From the NCBI GenBank assembly GCA_038025085.1, contig CM076148.1, positions 3,722,501 to 3,786,500 on the forward strand: a stretch of 64,000 nucleotides of DNA, in the 5' to 3' direction. Made by a program: the position numbers and the translations under genes. Shown piece by piece: positions 1-10,716 of this stretch. Each line of letters starts with the position of its first letter. The stretch's first letter is position 1. The stretch is from Tetragonia tetragonoides. Its lineage: Eukaryota > Streptophyta > Magnoliopsida > Caryophyllales > Aizoaceae. The notes below the pieces were generated by a model. That model made no database searches, was not told where the DNA came from, and was given only the letters and a program-made list of their open reading frames with translations.

Positions 1-118
1 AAACACCCACCTATCTCACCCCCAAAAAAAATCAAACACCCATTTAATCCGCCAAAGTAATTTTATAATTACAGCACCATTTCCACCATCATCATCAAAC
101 ACCCACCATCATCATCAA

Positions 119-362
119 GCTGATCTAAGCCGCCCAAGGCTTAAAACCCCCTACCGCGGCTCTCCGTCGTCTCCAAACTCACGTCGTCGTATGGGTCGTC
201 CCATCAACCCGAGTCTGTACCCGGATCGATCGTCTTGGAGCCGAAACCTGGAACGATATATTCATCTTTCGATTTGGTTCAGATTTTCTGGGCGACGAAA
301 CCTCCGTTGTCACTGTCGAAATGTTTGCCATTGGCATCCTCAAAGACCATCTCTTAGGCTCT
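119..362 (+). pseudogene. C2-domain protein exon, frameshifted fragment
   Basis: Two adjacent frames together resemble the N-terminal C2 domain of a plant family of calcium/lipid-binding-like proteins. The first frame (about 119-150) gives a short ADLSRPRLK-like stretch. The second (about 150-362) reads THVVVWV, then TRVCTRIDRLGAETWNDIFIF, then DFLGDETSVVTVEMFAIG and KDHLLGSV, which match the family's VWVDP, TRVD, NPxWNDxF and RDxLLGTV positions. The second frame has a TAA at 126-128, so an indel separates the two parts. The exon ends at 362 on a plausible donor (GTATGT at 363). No start codon is visible and no downstream exon was found; a LINE follows at 911. It may be a broken gene or the edge of a gene with an assembly error. 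The C2 call is fairly firm, its status is not. Confidence 0.5.
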
Positions 363-910
363 GTATGTTTCCCTCCTCAGTAACTTTCTCTCTCTTCCTA
401 GTGACTTTTATTATTAATAATATTCTTTTGAGCTTGGCTTTTGGAGTAGTTGACTTGATGTTCTTGTGAATCCGATCTGCCTAATTCGATTGTCAATTTT
501 AGGAATTGCCCTAATTTTTTGATTGACTGATTGATTGAATGTTGGTATGAATTGATCATTTGTTTGGGAGTTACTTTATCGAGTTGATCTTAATCTAACT
601 CGGGTGCACACGGTAGGAACTTTAGGAAATTGAAAGAGGGTATATTTTGCTTGTTTTGGGTGAATAGGTGGTTTCTTGGTCGATTTGATTGGTGGTTGTT
701 GGCTAATTTTTGTATGATTTGGATGATTTGTTCACTGTTTCTATGAATTAACGGAATGAAGGAGTTTGGTAGAAGGTCGTTCTTAGATATTGCTTTTGTT
801 TGGGTCTCAAATATTCAGAATCTTATATGTGCTTTTATCTAAGGTTTGCTAATCCTTAGATAAATGTTTGGTTATTTAGAATTATAGGAACAACCTATAT
901 TTTGAATTAT
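363..910. other. Intron-like or intergenic sequence
   Basis: T-rich sequence following the donor at 363, with no coding pattern. It could be the first part of an intron of the C2 gene. Confidence 0.4.
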
Positions 911-1920
911 AGGAGGGCTTGGTATATTTGATCTAACACTATGGAACAAGGCTGCCCTGAGAAAACTACTTTGGGATATGCAGCATCATAAAGAGAAGCT
1001 CTGGGTAAAATGGATCAATGCATTCTACATCAAGTAAGGTTCCTTCTGGGCTGCCACAAAGCCTACACAAGCTTCATGGTTGATCCAGAAAATTTTTGAT
1101 TTAAGAAGTGAGCTAGCTGGGTACATCTTGAATCAGAGGGCTACAAAATACAAAATACAAAATGGGCCATGTGTATAAAACCATGCTTCCTGTAGCAGAT
1201 AAGAAAGACTGGGCTTCACTGGCTTGGTGTTCTCTATCTGCCCCACAATGGAGGTTCATACTGTGGCTCTGCATCCTGAACAGACTGCCAACCTAGAGAA
1301 ACTTGCAGAAAATTGGATTCCATGGCCCTAGTGTCTGTGTCTTATCTCACTGTGAAGAGGAAACTCATGAACATCTGTTCCATGGGTCTGCATTCACTAA
1401 ACTGATCTGGAGTGATTTGCAAAGTTGGTTAAACCAACAACAAGCAGTCACCTGTTGGGAGGATAGGCTTCACCAGGCCTGTGTTCAGGCTAAAAGATCG
1501 AAGAGCAGCTAAAAGCAAAGTTGAAACTGCTCTTTCTCTGCTGTTGTTTATTTCATTTGGAGAGAGAGAAACACTAGGATCTTTCAAGGGAGAAGAAATG
1601 ATCACAAGGCTATAACCAGGCAACTAATCTCCATGATACACATCCGAGGTGCAGCTGCTAGAGACAGAAGAATTCAGGAATTTTTAGTTCAAAACCTGAA
1701 TTTTTACACTTGAGTTTATGCTGTAGATTTGCTGTTTTGAGAATACTATCTATTGATGTTGGCTGTAAGTTATGTCTCAAAAATACAGATTGTTGTGATC
1801 TGTTTTTTTTTGAGAAGTCTAGCCAAGTTTGGTGAGTCTTAGAGTGCAGTTTTACTGCTATGTAAACATTGCAAATCCTATTTGGAAGTAATAAAATTTC
1901 TTTATTTTCCAAAAAAAAAA
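911..1920 (+). mobile_element. 5'-truncated LINE (non-LTR retrotransposon) 3' end
   Basis: Conceptual translation starts GGLGIFDLTLWNKAALRKLLW and continues into a reverse-transcriptase zinc-binding (zf-RVT) region: PQWRFILWLCILNRLPT, then QKIGFHGPSVCVLSHCEEETHEHLF with the Cys/His spacing of that domain. These are typical of the C-terminal part of plant LINE ORF2. Several stops interrupt the frame, so the copy is dead. An AATAAA sits at about 1890 and an A tail at 1911-1920, marking the true 3' end. The 5' end is abrupt at about 911, as expected for 5' truncation. No clear target duplication was found. It lies downstream of the C2 exon, perhaps in its first intron. Confidence 0.75.
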
Positions 1921-2605
1921 ATGTATGAGTGCCAAAAATAACATGGAAAATTTTAGATGATTTAATCAATAAAATTATAAACTTGACATATACCCACCAA
2001 TCATAGAAATATTCATGTGTGATTTTGTATAATAAATAACGAATATGGTCATGGTCTTATACACTTAGTTTATACCGAACTTTGCAGGTCAAATATAGGA
2101 CATATGTATCTCATTTTAAAGTATTTTAAAAATCCAATTCAATGAAGTAAGAATTATAATATTCCAAGTTACGTAACTAAAGTTATGTTATTTTATAATT
2201 TGAGACAATATGCTAATAATGATAGATGTGATCATTAATTCGATGCATTAATGAGTGATGACATATTAGATGACTTGCTTGCATGGCAAGTTATGTGTCA
2301 ACCCTCCGCGATTATGTATCGCCTACGCAGCGTTCCACGTGTCGTCACCACACGAAAAAGGACCCAGATATATATGATACAGAATTCCACACAAGGTGGA
2401 TCATCAAGCTTTCACAAAAAAGTACTTCTGTTTTACATTACACTCCCGAAAGCTTGAAACTTTTTTTAATTTTTTTTTATTAACTACCGAGCGCTTGAGT
2501 CCTAGACTTCTAGTAAGAGACTTATTATAGTTAGCCTATATAGGCCATTGGGCTGCTAAAAAATCCAACCAAGGTCAGATGTTACGTTGAGCGTGCATAT
2601 AAAAT
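1921..2605. other. Intergenic; holds a dispersed repeat (2080-2330)
   Basis: AT-rich DNA without a convincing gene. The stretch 2080-2330 is recognisably similar to 56750-57000: both hold TCTCATTTTAAAGTATTTT, GTTACGTAACTAAA and ATATGCTAATAA in the same order. It is therefore a dispersed repeat rather than unique sequence. The 66-68 aa ORFs here look fortuitous. Confidence 0.45.
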
Positions 2606-3246
2606 ATGGCTTATCACTTCTCATGGTTACGATTTTGTTGTCATTGGCTGCACAGCAACAACGACAACGGCAACAACAACAACAACAACAACAACGACAA
2701 TCCAATATATCCCGCCGAGGACCGGGTTTGGGGAGGTTCAGATGTAAGCAGTCTTACCTCTAACTTGTTACCTAGTAGAGCAACTGTTTCCAATAGACGT
2801 TGTCATAGGTTGCACTATGAACGTAAATCAAAGCAAAAACAACATCATAAGGATTGTATCCGTTGTAAGCTGCCTGACAATATTATGATTGATATTTTCT
2901 GTAGACTTCCTATAGATAATGTCTGTGCATGTAGAAAAGTGTGTTCACAATGGTTCCGCTTGATTTCATCCCCTAATTTTGCTGAATTCCATCTAAAGAA
3001 AGCTCCTCCTATAACTATGGTACCATTTAGATTTTCTCCGGTTTATCTCAATAAGTCCGAGTTAAATATGTTTTTCATAGAAGACCCCGAAAATATGACG
3101 AATTTCAGGAAATTATATACCACAAATGGACAACTTCTGCAGCGAATGGAAAAATGGTGTGACGTTATTTTGTCCTGCAATGGATTACTCTTCAAGTTCC
3201 ACGATATTCGACCCGATGTGATCTACAATCCATTCACTGGAGAAAA

Positions 3247-4117
3247 CTAGTTATATTCCTGTGCGATGCACGGTTTGTGTGTTTATAACACTAAGACAGT
3301 TTTATTGATACAAATTTAAAACAAAATTTTTGCCTATGTCATATCTTGCTACAAAGTTCCTAATCTGGGACATCTCGCTTTCTATGCTCAAACTAACTCT
3401 CTTGCTTTCTTGTTTCATTCTCGTTACATATCCCACGTGATGCAGGATTTTAAATAAATATATTTGACTCCAATTAATAAACTTTTCTTGTTGTAATTTA
3501 TTAGATACATTTCCTAACAGACATATGGTGCCTAATAGGAAAATACATGCACCTATACTAATAGTACTAATTGAAGATACATGGACCTATACTACGACAT
3601 TAGGATAATAATTAAATAGTACTAATAGAAGATACATGCACCTATATTATTCGATGACATATTAATATTTGCTTATGTGTCAAAGTCTACCTGTCAATCT
3701 AACAACGATACAATTCACTTATATACATTCTCGTGCTACACATGTATAAAATTCAGGTTGGAAAAACTTGACAAAGAACATCGAATGATAGAGTTTAATT
3801 TTAAATCGAATGTTCAATGTGCATTCCTAAAAAGTTCACTTTGAATAAAATAATTCGATTTGGTTGAATTTGATCAACTACCGTAATACACTAATACATA
3901 ATTTTCAAAGTCATCAAAGTGAGATGCACAAATTAATTAACTACTTAATTAAATAAGAGAGAGTCAGAATAATTAAAGTTAGTAATATACATTAAGTATG
4001 AACGCATTAATTATTAGGATGACATTGATTACACTTGGGAAATGATGGTAAAATGAAGGCTTAGGTGGATGCTTACGTGTCATCAAGCAACGTGCAACAT
4101 CCACTTATATATATATA
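3247..4117 (-). mobile_element. Non-autonomous Helitron, copy 1 of a tandem pair
   Basis: Read on the minus strand, the element ends in a hairpin (CCGTGCATCGCAC-AGG) followed about 7 nt later by CTAG at 3247-3250, and the flanking host base is A3246. These are the Helitron 3' marks: stem-loop, CTRR end, insertion between A and T. There is no terminal inverted repeat and no target duplication. No coding sequence for Rep/helicase is present. The 5' side merges into a TA run that abuts the second copy, so its 5' end is not exact. Confidence 0.7.
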
Positions 4118-4875
4118 CTAGTTACATTCGTGCGATGCACGGTTCGTGTGTTTATAACAACTAAAACATTTTTATTGGTACAAACTGGCAACAATTTTTT
4201 CGCCTATATCACATCTTGCTACGAAATTACTAATCTATGAACCTCATTCTTTTTATATTCAAATCAACTTTCTTGGTATCTTGTTTTCGCCTATGTCACA
4301 TCTTGCTACGAAATTACCAATCTATGGACCTCATCTTTTCTATATTCAAATCAACTTTCTTGGTTTCCTGTTTTCGCCTATGTCACATCTTGCTACGAAA
4401 TTACTAATCTATGGACCTCATCCTTTCTATACTCAAATCAACTTTCTTGGTTTCCTGTTTTCGCCTATGTCACATCTTGCTACGAAATTACTAATCTATG
4501 GATCTTATCCTTTCTATACTCAAATCAACTTTCTTGGTTTCCTGTTTAATTCTAGTTCCATGCCTCGTGCGATGTACACTTTTATTTAAATACATTTCGT
4601 TTCATATAAAAAAATATTTTTTTATGTCATTGATTAATTATGCAATGATTTATTAGATACATTCCCTAATAGACATAAATGAAATAAATTTTTAATGAAT
4701 ATTATAAGAATTAAATTGTATCAATAGAGATACATGCACCTAAAATAAATAATGACTCCTAAACAAAATAAAAATAAAATATGTGATGACATGTAAAAAA
4801 TTTGCTTATGTGTCAAATCCTACGTGTCTATCTAGCACGGTGCACATTCATTTATATATATATATATATAATAGA
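4118..4875 (-). mobile_element. Non-autonomous Helitron, copy 2 of a tandem pair
   Basis: A second 3' terminus begins at CTAG 4118-4121 with the hairpin TTCGTGCGATGCACGG beside it. On the minus strand the element starts TCTATTATATATATA at 4875, directly after host T4876, so the 5'-TC mark and the A|T insertion site are both present. It shares its hairpin-adjacent sequence (GTGTGTTTATAACA) and its 5' region (GCTTATGTGTCAAA) with copy 1. It differs by carrying a four-fold 87-bp repeat. Confidence 0.75.
4197..4544. repeat. 87-bp tandem repeat, four copies, inside a Helitron
   Basis: Units start at 4197, 4284, 4371 and 4458, each opening TTTTCGCCTATGTCACATC. The period is 29 codons, so a repeating open frame (FSPMSHLATK motif) appears, but this is a by-product and not evidence for a gene. 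Helitron copy 1 holds a single diverged unit near 3330, so the array expanded in copy 2. Confidence 0.9.
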
Positions 4876-5594
4876 TGCTGAAATTAGTTTACCAAGTGGG
4901 AAAATCTGTGGATTCTTCTTCGATGAGCTAACGAAAGAGTACAAGTTTCTCTTGTATTCTGAGAATGGTAATCCTACACAGTATTTTGTTTACCATTGTA
5001 GGACTAAACAATTGCGAAAATTAAACACCTTATACTATACTCCATCATTTTTCATACCACCTATTAATTTTCCAATAGCTCTCTTTTGGATTGTTGATTA
5101 CAACGGTTGCGATGAAATTCGTCATAGTTGGACACACCAATGTTCCAAAAGTATAAGGATGTTCAATTTGGATAGCAAAGAGTTTTTTCTCTTGCCTCAT
5201 CCAAGCATTGATATTGAACCGTGTTGCAATTTATATCATCGGCTTTTGGAGTATAACGGTAATTTATTGTTTTCTCATGTAAATTGGATGGTGGCCAAGG
5301 TTGACATATGGATTTTGGAGGACCTATCTTGTCAGCTTTTCTTGGGGTAAAAAGTATGTGATAAACTTTGAAGGATATCGGAACTACAATTTATCAAAGG
5401 TCGAGGTCGTGAACATCTTCAACGGCCAGCTATTGTTACATTGGCGCAGGAAAGGACTGTTTTGGTGTGACATGCAATCTTCTACTTTAACAAAAATTAA
5501 AACTGTAATTCCGTTAACAGATGGCAAGACAATTTTTGCAGAGCCTTGCTACTCGTTTAAGAAGGGCTTTGTTTCCCTAAAACATATATTGTGA

Positions 5595-5762
5595 TCATTA
5601 TTTATGTTTGGTACTTGAAAAGCAAACAAGCAAAGAAGTCGCATGACTTGTGCCTAGTTTACCAGCTAATGTAAGCTTGAAGTTTGGCAATTTTTGTTTA
5701 GCGCCTTTGTGGGTTGACGACAAGTCTTTTGGCTGATAAATTGTTTTAGCCAATATAAAAAC
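5595..5762. other. 3' flank of the F-box pseudogene
   Basis: Short AT-rich sequence after the F-box stop codon and before a MITE. No feature of its own was seen. Confidence 0.4.
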
Positions 5763-5765
5763 TAA

Positions 5766-6061
5766 GGGGCCGTTTGGTTAGGGGTAATAATTAAGGGGAT
5801 AATAGAATGAATTTTTAGGCTAAAATGAGAGTTATGTGAGGTAGTGGGGTTAAATTTTGTGAGAAGGAGGGTAATAATTACCCCCATTTGAGGTATAATT
5901 GAAACTCACCTCCCCGTAGGGTAATGATATTCCCCCATTTTCTTTCATTTCCTCCATTACCACCCTTTAATCATTACACTCATCACCACTTCACATTACT
6001 ATTTTAGCCTAAAAATTCATTCCATTACCCTATTAATCATTACCCTCAACCAAACGGCTCC
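5766..6061. mobile_element. Tourist-type MITE (PIF/Harbinger)
   Basis: The ends are inverted copies: the left begins GGGGCCGTTTGGTT and the right ends AACCAAACGGCTCC. Similarity extends inward for about 60 bp (the left ATGAATTTTTAGGCTAAAAT is the complement of the right). The flanks are TAA at 5763-5765 and 6062-6064, the 3-bp duplication of PIF/Harbinger elements. It is 296 bp, non-coding and mobilised only in trans. Confidence 0.9.
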
Positions 6062-6064
6062 TAA

Positions 6065-6969
6065 AAACTTTGGAAGTCTTTAATTTGTTGTCTATTTATG
6101 TACTCCGTGTTAATTTTCAACTAAGTTTTGTTCAATAACATTTCCAGTATTGATGTTGTAGAATGGAATTGCTTAATAAAAGGCCGGGATTGCAGCATGC
6201 TTAGTATTCGATGTTTTGCACTTGTACTAATGCTACTTTTCGATTTCCGAGCTTCATGGTTATCCGTCATGGGACTGGTCCTGTAAATTCTCATGGAGCT
6301 GCTATTGCTTTGTCGTCTGACATAGGGAACATATCCTTCGCTTCACTGTTTTTGCCATTGTATTTTTGCATTGATATGTGGTTGCTCCAACTAACAGTTT
6401 TTCCTTTGCTTCAGTGTTTTTGGTATTGTATTTTCTCCCCTACAATGCCTGTTATAATTATACCTTTGTCATCTTGTTTGTTTGTCTATTGGTCCTATAA
6501 TCAACCGTTACTCATACTTGACAAAACGCACCTGGTATATACTCGTTTCAGTAGGACGACCTCCACATTATCATGGTCTTATAATCAACTGTTACTCGTA
6601 CTTACGATCAAAACGCACAACGACTTCCTCATTATCATGCATGTTTGGTCTCATATCCAGTCTCCAGAATAACAATGAAATTTGGTCCATAAAATACATA
6701 GGCATATTTTTTTTTATCTCTATGATTCCAATGAATGCTTCTGCTCTTGATGTATACACATACTGATATATCCATCTCAAGTAGAAGTGGAAGCTGTGAA
6801 AATCCTCTTGGTATAATCCGACACCAGATTTGGGGTTCCCTTTCTCGGTTTTCTGAGATGACATTATGACATTGGTTGGTATGTCTTCAGAGAGTTAGTT
6901 TTACGGCTTGTCGTACTTTCTTAGCTGTGATTTTCCCTCAACAAACTGCCTTTGTACATTTAACTTGTA
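6065..6969. other. Intergenic, no supported gene
   Basis: ORFs of up to 153 codons occur but show no family resemblance. Two short internal duplications are visible (TATAATCAACxGTTACTC near 6497 and 6580; CTTCAsTGTTTTTG near 6340 and 6410), suggesting old repeats. Confidence 0.4.
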
Positions 6970-7180
6970 CATCCCCATTTTCCTCATGTCTTGTGTCTGC
7001 TGGCTTCTAGGAACTATACTAGCCTCTTGTTGGTGCTACGTTGACGGGATCAGTGCTTTCGTTGATTGTTCAGCTAGTCTGATATGTTCGCTATTGAACA
7101 CAAGAGTACGAACATAACGTAGCGGGGTATCTCAATCGTTATTCACTTGAACCCTCTTTTTGACTAGAAAAAAAAAAAAA
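6970..7180 (+). mobile_element. SINE-like retroposon, 5'-truncated, copy 1
   Basis: The stretch CTTGTTGGTGCTACGTTGAC through ACGTAGCGGGG to CCCTCTTTTTGACTAG plus A(13) matches the complement of 30868-31155 over its 3' two-thirds. Two dispersed copies with the same 3' end and A tails define a retroposon family. The promoter-like 5' part seen in the other copy is not recognisable here. It is non-coding. Confidence 0.65.
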
Positions 7181-7289
7181 GTAACATGTTAGCTTATTCA
7201 GAATAATAGAGGCTTGCAACTACTGTACAATATTTATTCTGCTTTATGGTTTAGTCAAATAGATTCTCTGTTTTCCATTTGTTAATGGA

Positions 7290-7396
7290 TGATTACGGCT
7301 CGTACCTGTAGTTTCAATCAAGATTTTAGCTTAACGTAGCGGAAGGTGTTTCGATACCAATTCACTCAGACATTCCTTTTTAGGAGGAGGAGGAGG

Positions 7397-7426
<30 letters not shown>
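7290..7426 (+). mobile_element. SINE-like retroposon 3' fragment, copy 2
   Basis: AACGTAGCGGAAGGTGTTTC and the following CAATTCACTCAGACATTCC align with the 3' end of the 6970-7180 element. A run of about 30 A follows. It is probably another member of the same family, more diverged. Confidence 0.5.
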
Positions 7427-7427
<1 letters not shown>

Positions 7428-7430
7428 AGA

Positions 7431-7760
7431 TAGGTTGTTACTTAGGGTTACAAACGAGTCGATATACTCGTCAACGACTCATAAACATGAGATAAGAAAG
7501 AACCGAGCACGAGCACCCATTCAAAGCTCGTCTAGTAAATAAGGCGAACATGAGCACTTCCCTACCCGACTCGGCTCTGCACTCCTATTAGTATTTCACT
7601 TTTTTTTGCTCGTCAAAAGCAAATGAGAATTTAAAAAAAAAAAAAAAAAAACCGATCCGCATGTTACACTCGTGGCGAGATGAAGTCCACGAATCCACTG
7701 ATTATCCTCACCACAAACTCCTTATTTTCTGCCCCTTGCCCAAGTAACCAAAATCACCAA
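7431..7760. other. Upstream region of the SOUL gene with MITE-like relic
   Basis: It contains CGAGTCGATATACTCG and repeated CGAGCACGAGCAC/CGACTCGGC strings like those of old hAT-type MITEs, plus an A run near 7632. No complete element could be delimited. Confidence 0.3.
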
Positions 7761-7798
7761 ATCCAATGTACTCAACTTTCCATAAACTAAAATCCTCT

Positions 7799-7806
7799 TA
7801 TAAATA
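7799..7806 (+). promoter_or_regulatory. Probable TATA box of the SOUL gene
   Basis: TATAAATA lies 75 bp before the ATG at 7874. This leaves room for a short 5' UTR. It argues against the upstream in-frame ATG at 7766, which precedes the box. Confidence 0.6.
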
Positions 7807-7873
7807 TAAAATCCAATTAACCCCCAAATCAATTCATCCCTTCAATTTGATCACAATCAAAAGCCTTACAATA

Positions 7874-8480
7874 ATGGGTATGGTATTGGGCAAAATCACA
7901 GTAGAAACCCCAAAACATGAGGTACTTCAATCAACAAAAGACTACGAAATCCGAAAATACCCACCTTCAGTCATAGCTGAAGTAACATATGATCCATCAC
8001 AAATGAAAGGTGACAAAGATGGTGGCTTCACCGTTTTAGCTTATTACATTGGAGCCTTTGGAAATCCTAAAAATACCAAGCCTGAAAAGATAGCTATGAC
8101 AGCCCCAGTCATAACCCAAACCCGAGCCCGAAAAGATTGATATGACTGCTCCTGTGGTGACTACAAGCAGCGGTGAAGGTGATCATAAGGAAGTGACCAT
8201 GCAGTTTATACTGCCGGCTAAGTACTCGAAAGCCGAGGAGGCGCCGAAGCCATTGGATGAGAGAGTGGTGATCAAGGAAGTAGGGGAGAGGAAATATGGG
8301 GTGGTGAAGTTTAGTGGGGTGGCAAATGATGAAGTGGTGAATGATAAGGTTGAGAAGTTGAAGAAATGGTTGGAAAATGATGGGTTTAAGTGTGTTGGGG
8401 AGCATTTGTTGGCTAGGTATAATCCTCCTTGGACTTTGCTTATGTATAGGACTAATGAGGTTATGATTCCAGTTGAGTAA
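7874..8480 (+). pseudogene. SOUL haem-binding protein, one-base frameshift
   Basis: The product belongs to the plant SOUL/HBP haem-binding family, small soluble proteins that bind haem or tetrapyrroles. Reading from ATG 7874 gives MGMVLGKITVETPKHEVLQS, then YEIRKYPPSVIAEVTYDPSQ, GGFTVLAYYIGAFGNPKN and EKIAMTAPVIT, all typical. At about 8112-8125 (CCCAAACCCGAGCCCG) the frame shifts by one base. In the new frame it continues PEPEKIDMTAPVV, FILPAKYSKAEEAPKPLDER, RYNPPWTL and MYRTNEVMIPVE to TAA 8478-8480. Total length is normal for the family and everything but the missing base looks conserved. It could be a recent pseudogene, a functional allele with an assembly error in the C-rich stretch, or a rare frameshift. 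Start chosen from the TATA position and family N-terminus. Confidence 0.85.
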
Positions 8481-8482
8481 GC

Positions 8483-9579
8483 CTAGTTTTAAAGTCGGTA
8501 CGATGCACCGGTTAAATGGAATGTCTACTTTTTTTTTTTTTTTCTATCATCTATTCTTTTTATATTATCTTATGTTAATTGTTTAACTATATGACACGTC
8601 TCAGTATTTTATATCTAAATATTAAATTAGATTAGATTTACAGACCTCCAACAAAGAAAGATTAGATTTTCTTACAATAATTTAAAGGAAATTAGAAAGC
8701 AATAAAAGAAGATGGGAGATGTCTACTGTCAATAGAGAAAAAGAAAGTGGAGAGCGCTATAGTCATATTAACAACTTCTCAAAGTTAGAAAGGGGATTAA
8801 GATATACATACAACGCAAGGAAAATGAATAGGGTGAAAAAGAAAGAAAAAAACTTGATTTATATAAAATCTTGAAAGACTATTTTGTCTCATTAAGTTAT
8901 TATCTTGCATCCTTTGCACAAAGATTTATATAAGGTGGTTTCATGCGTGAAATGTGATACATGTGACTAAAAAAATAATACCCTTTACATAAAAAGTGAT
9001 ATCTCCAAATAAAAAAGTGATACCCTCCTGACAAAAAAAGTGAACCCATAAAAAAACCCGTCAAAAAAAAAAAACAGACAAAAAAAGAAAAATAACTTTA
9101 CTAATATATAAAGTTTAATGTAGTAATTTTATTTCATGTGAATGAATATTCTTTATAAGATGCATTGTGTTACGAATAATTTCATGAGTTTGATAGTAAT
9201 ATATATTATCCAAATTTCATGAGATGTGTTGATAAATTCATGATTAGTATGATATATATTTTCTAATTGCAATAGTTTTTAAATTATAAATTAAATATAC
9301 AGGATCAAAAATACATAAATTCAATAATAAAATATAATAAATAGTGCATGACTTCTTTTTTATAAGAATAAACTATACGATTCTTACACTCCAAAATTTT
9401 TTTACTTAGCAAAGATATATTTTTTTTGATTGAATAATAATGATATATTAAATCAATAAAAATGCTTATTATTATGATGCACTAATGTTAGCCCAAGTGA
9501 AAACTCTATATTTAGTTAGTATCCTATGTGCCACGCCTCATTGCTCCCATAAAATGCCTCCTTTATATATATTAATTGA
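8483..9579 (-). mobile_element. Probable Helitron, 3' end just after the SOUL stop codon
   Basis: CTAG at 8483-8486 is followed by TTTTAAAG and a hairpin CGGTACGATGCACCG, the same terminal design as the Helitrons at 3247 and 13146. The far end, GCCTCCTTTATATATATTAATTGA, matches the 5' ends of related elements at 11438 and 18292. Flanking bases are C and A rather than the canonical A and T, so the limits are less certain. Internal sequence is AT-rich with repeated AAAAAGTGATA motifs near 8990-9050 and has no ORF. If real, it supplies the 3' UTR of the SOUL gene. Confidence 0.5.
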
Positions 9580-9677
9580 AAACGTTCATCCATATTGTCC
9601 AATGAAAAATCCATGTAAATAAGCCAAAATAACATCAATCGCGTGTATAAGAAATAAAAAAACAACTTGAAGATCTA

Positions 9678-9728
<51 letters not shown>

Positions 9729-10710
9729 AAAGAGATTTGGGTCCCTTAGGAACAACCATTCAAGTTGCTAATTTTTTTTTCCCACAGCTTTAAACCTTTT
9801 AAAATCCATAGTCAATTAAACTAAATAAAAATAAACCAAAGTTTATAAAGCTAATAATCTAGGTAAGGAAAAAGTTATGTGGTTATAAAGCAAAATTCTA
9901 CTACAATTAAATTTAAAAAAAAAAAAGTTTGTACCATCTCTTGTGATACCAGTCGTATGTCCTAAAACAATAATACAAAACTAAGTGAGCATTAAATAAT
10001 TTAATTTTTTTCTATTTGTATATGTAGACCACTTATTGCGATGACTTCCCCACGATTACACTTAAAATTTGGATGCAAAACTTATGCAAGTTGGATGTAA
10101 AAAAGACAAAAGTAATGAGAATTGGATTGTAAAAGCATGAATATATTGTACAACATAGAGTTTAAGATGTCTGACCATTGTAGACATCACTTGTTGAATG
10201 GAGAAGTATACCTATAAAAGTAAAATCATCCAATTCAATAATAATATCAAAACCATCCCAAAACCCCGACTTTTTATTTATTAATATATGTAGCCACCAT
10301 CAAGAATTGCACCTAAAATTTTGTCCAGCAACTTGAACCACAATTTCTCGAATAACCACATCAAAGAATGCTATTACTCATAACATCCATACTATAAGCT
10401 ACTATTTTATATGCTTCCTCTTTTGACATGTTGTGATAAGATCCATCAATGAAATTACAACAACAACAAAGGAAAAAACACAAAGAAGCATATCTTTAAA
10501 TGAAGGATAGACACATATCTGCACATGTCAAAAAGATTGGGTCAAATATTATATTTAAACAATCATATTATATATGCACTCATCAAAAATTAGAAAAGCT
10601 ATAAATATTTAAACGAAAGGGTTGGGAGGGGGTTAGTTGCTTACTCGTTGTGGGCAATTTGAGAGCCAATTCCAAATAATTTATATCCTTGTCATAAAAA
10701 AGGTAAACGT
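9580..10710. other. Intergenic, AT-rich, includes (TA)n at 9681-9726
   Basis: No gene was seen. A 46-bp TA microsatellite occupies 9681-9726. Confidence 0.5.
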
Positions 10711-10716
10711 GATTAA

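Larger units (their letters stand above)
2606..5594 (+). pseudogene. F-box protein gene, split by Helitrons and frameshifted
   Basis: The first part (2606-3246) encodes an unusual N-terminus with an Asn run from CAA/AAC repeats, then an F-box from about residue 88: CKLPDNIMIDIFCRLPIDNV followed by RKVCSQWFRLISSPNFAEFHL. It continues to a VIYNPFTGE motif typical of plant F-box associated (FBA) domains. The reading frame resumes exactly at 4876, and codon AAT is rebuilt from AA (3245-3246) plus T4876. The second part has CGFFFDE and FNLDSKEFFLLPHP and runs to about 5340, where a one-base shift moves the frame to KKYVINFEGY, ending at TGA 5592-5594. Intact relatives are substrate adaptors of SCF ubiquitin ligases. 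This copy has both an insertion and a frameshift, so it is probably inactive. The true start Met is uncertain because the N-terminal extension is atypical. Confidence 0.8.

Noticed and set aside
4281..4589. Repeat protein ORF (FSPMSHLATK units)
   Set aside because: The frame is open only because an 87-bp repeat is a multiple of three; it lies inside a Helitron and lacks gene context.
6211..6672. 153-codon ORF after the F-box pseudogene
   Set aside because: No motif, low-complexity composition and internal diverged repeats; no promoter or splice context.
7766..7873. Upstream start adding 36 residues to the SOUL protein
   Set aside because: It precedes the TATA box at 7799, and the extension is unlike the family, which starts near MGMVLGK.
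8631..8670. Possible further micro-insertion (ATTAGATTT repeats around CAGACCTCCAACAAAGAAAG)
   Set aside because: The repeats are only about 9 bp, AT-rich and partly overlapping a local duplication, and no clean A tail is present.
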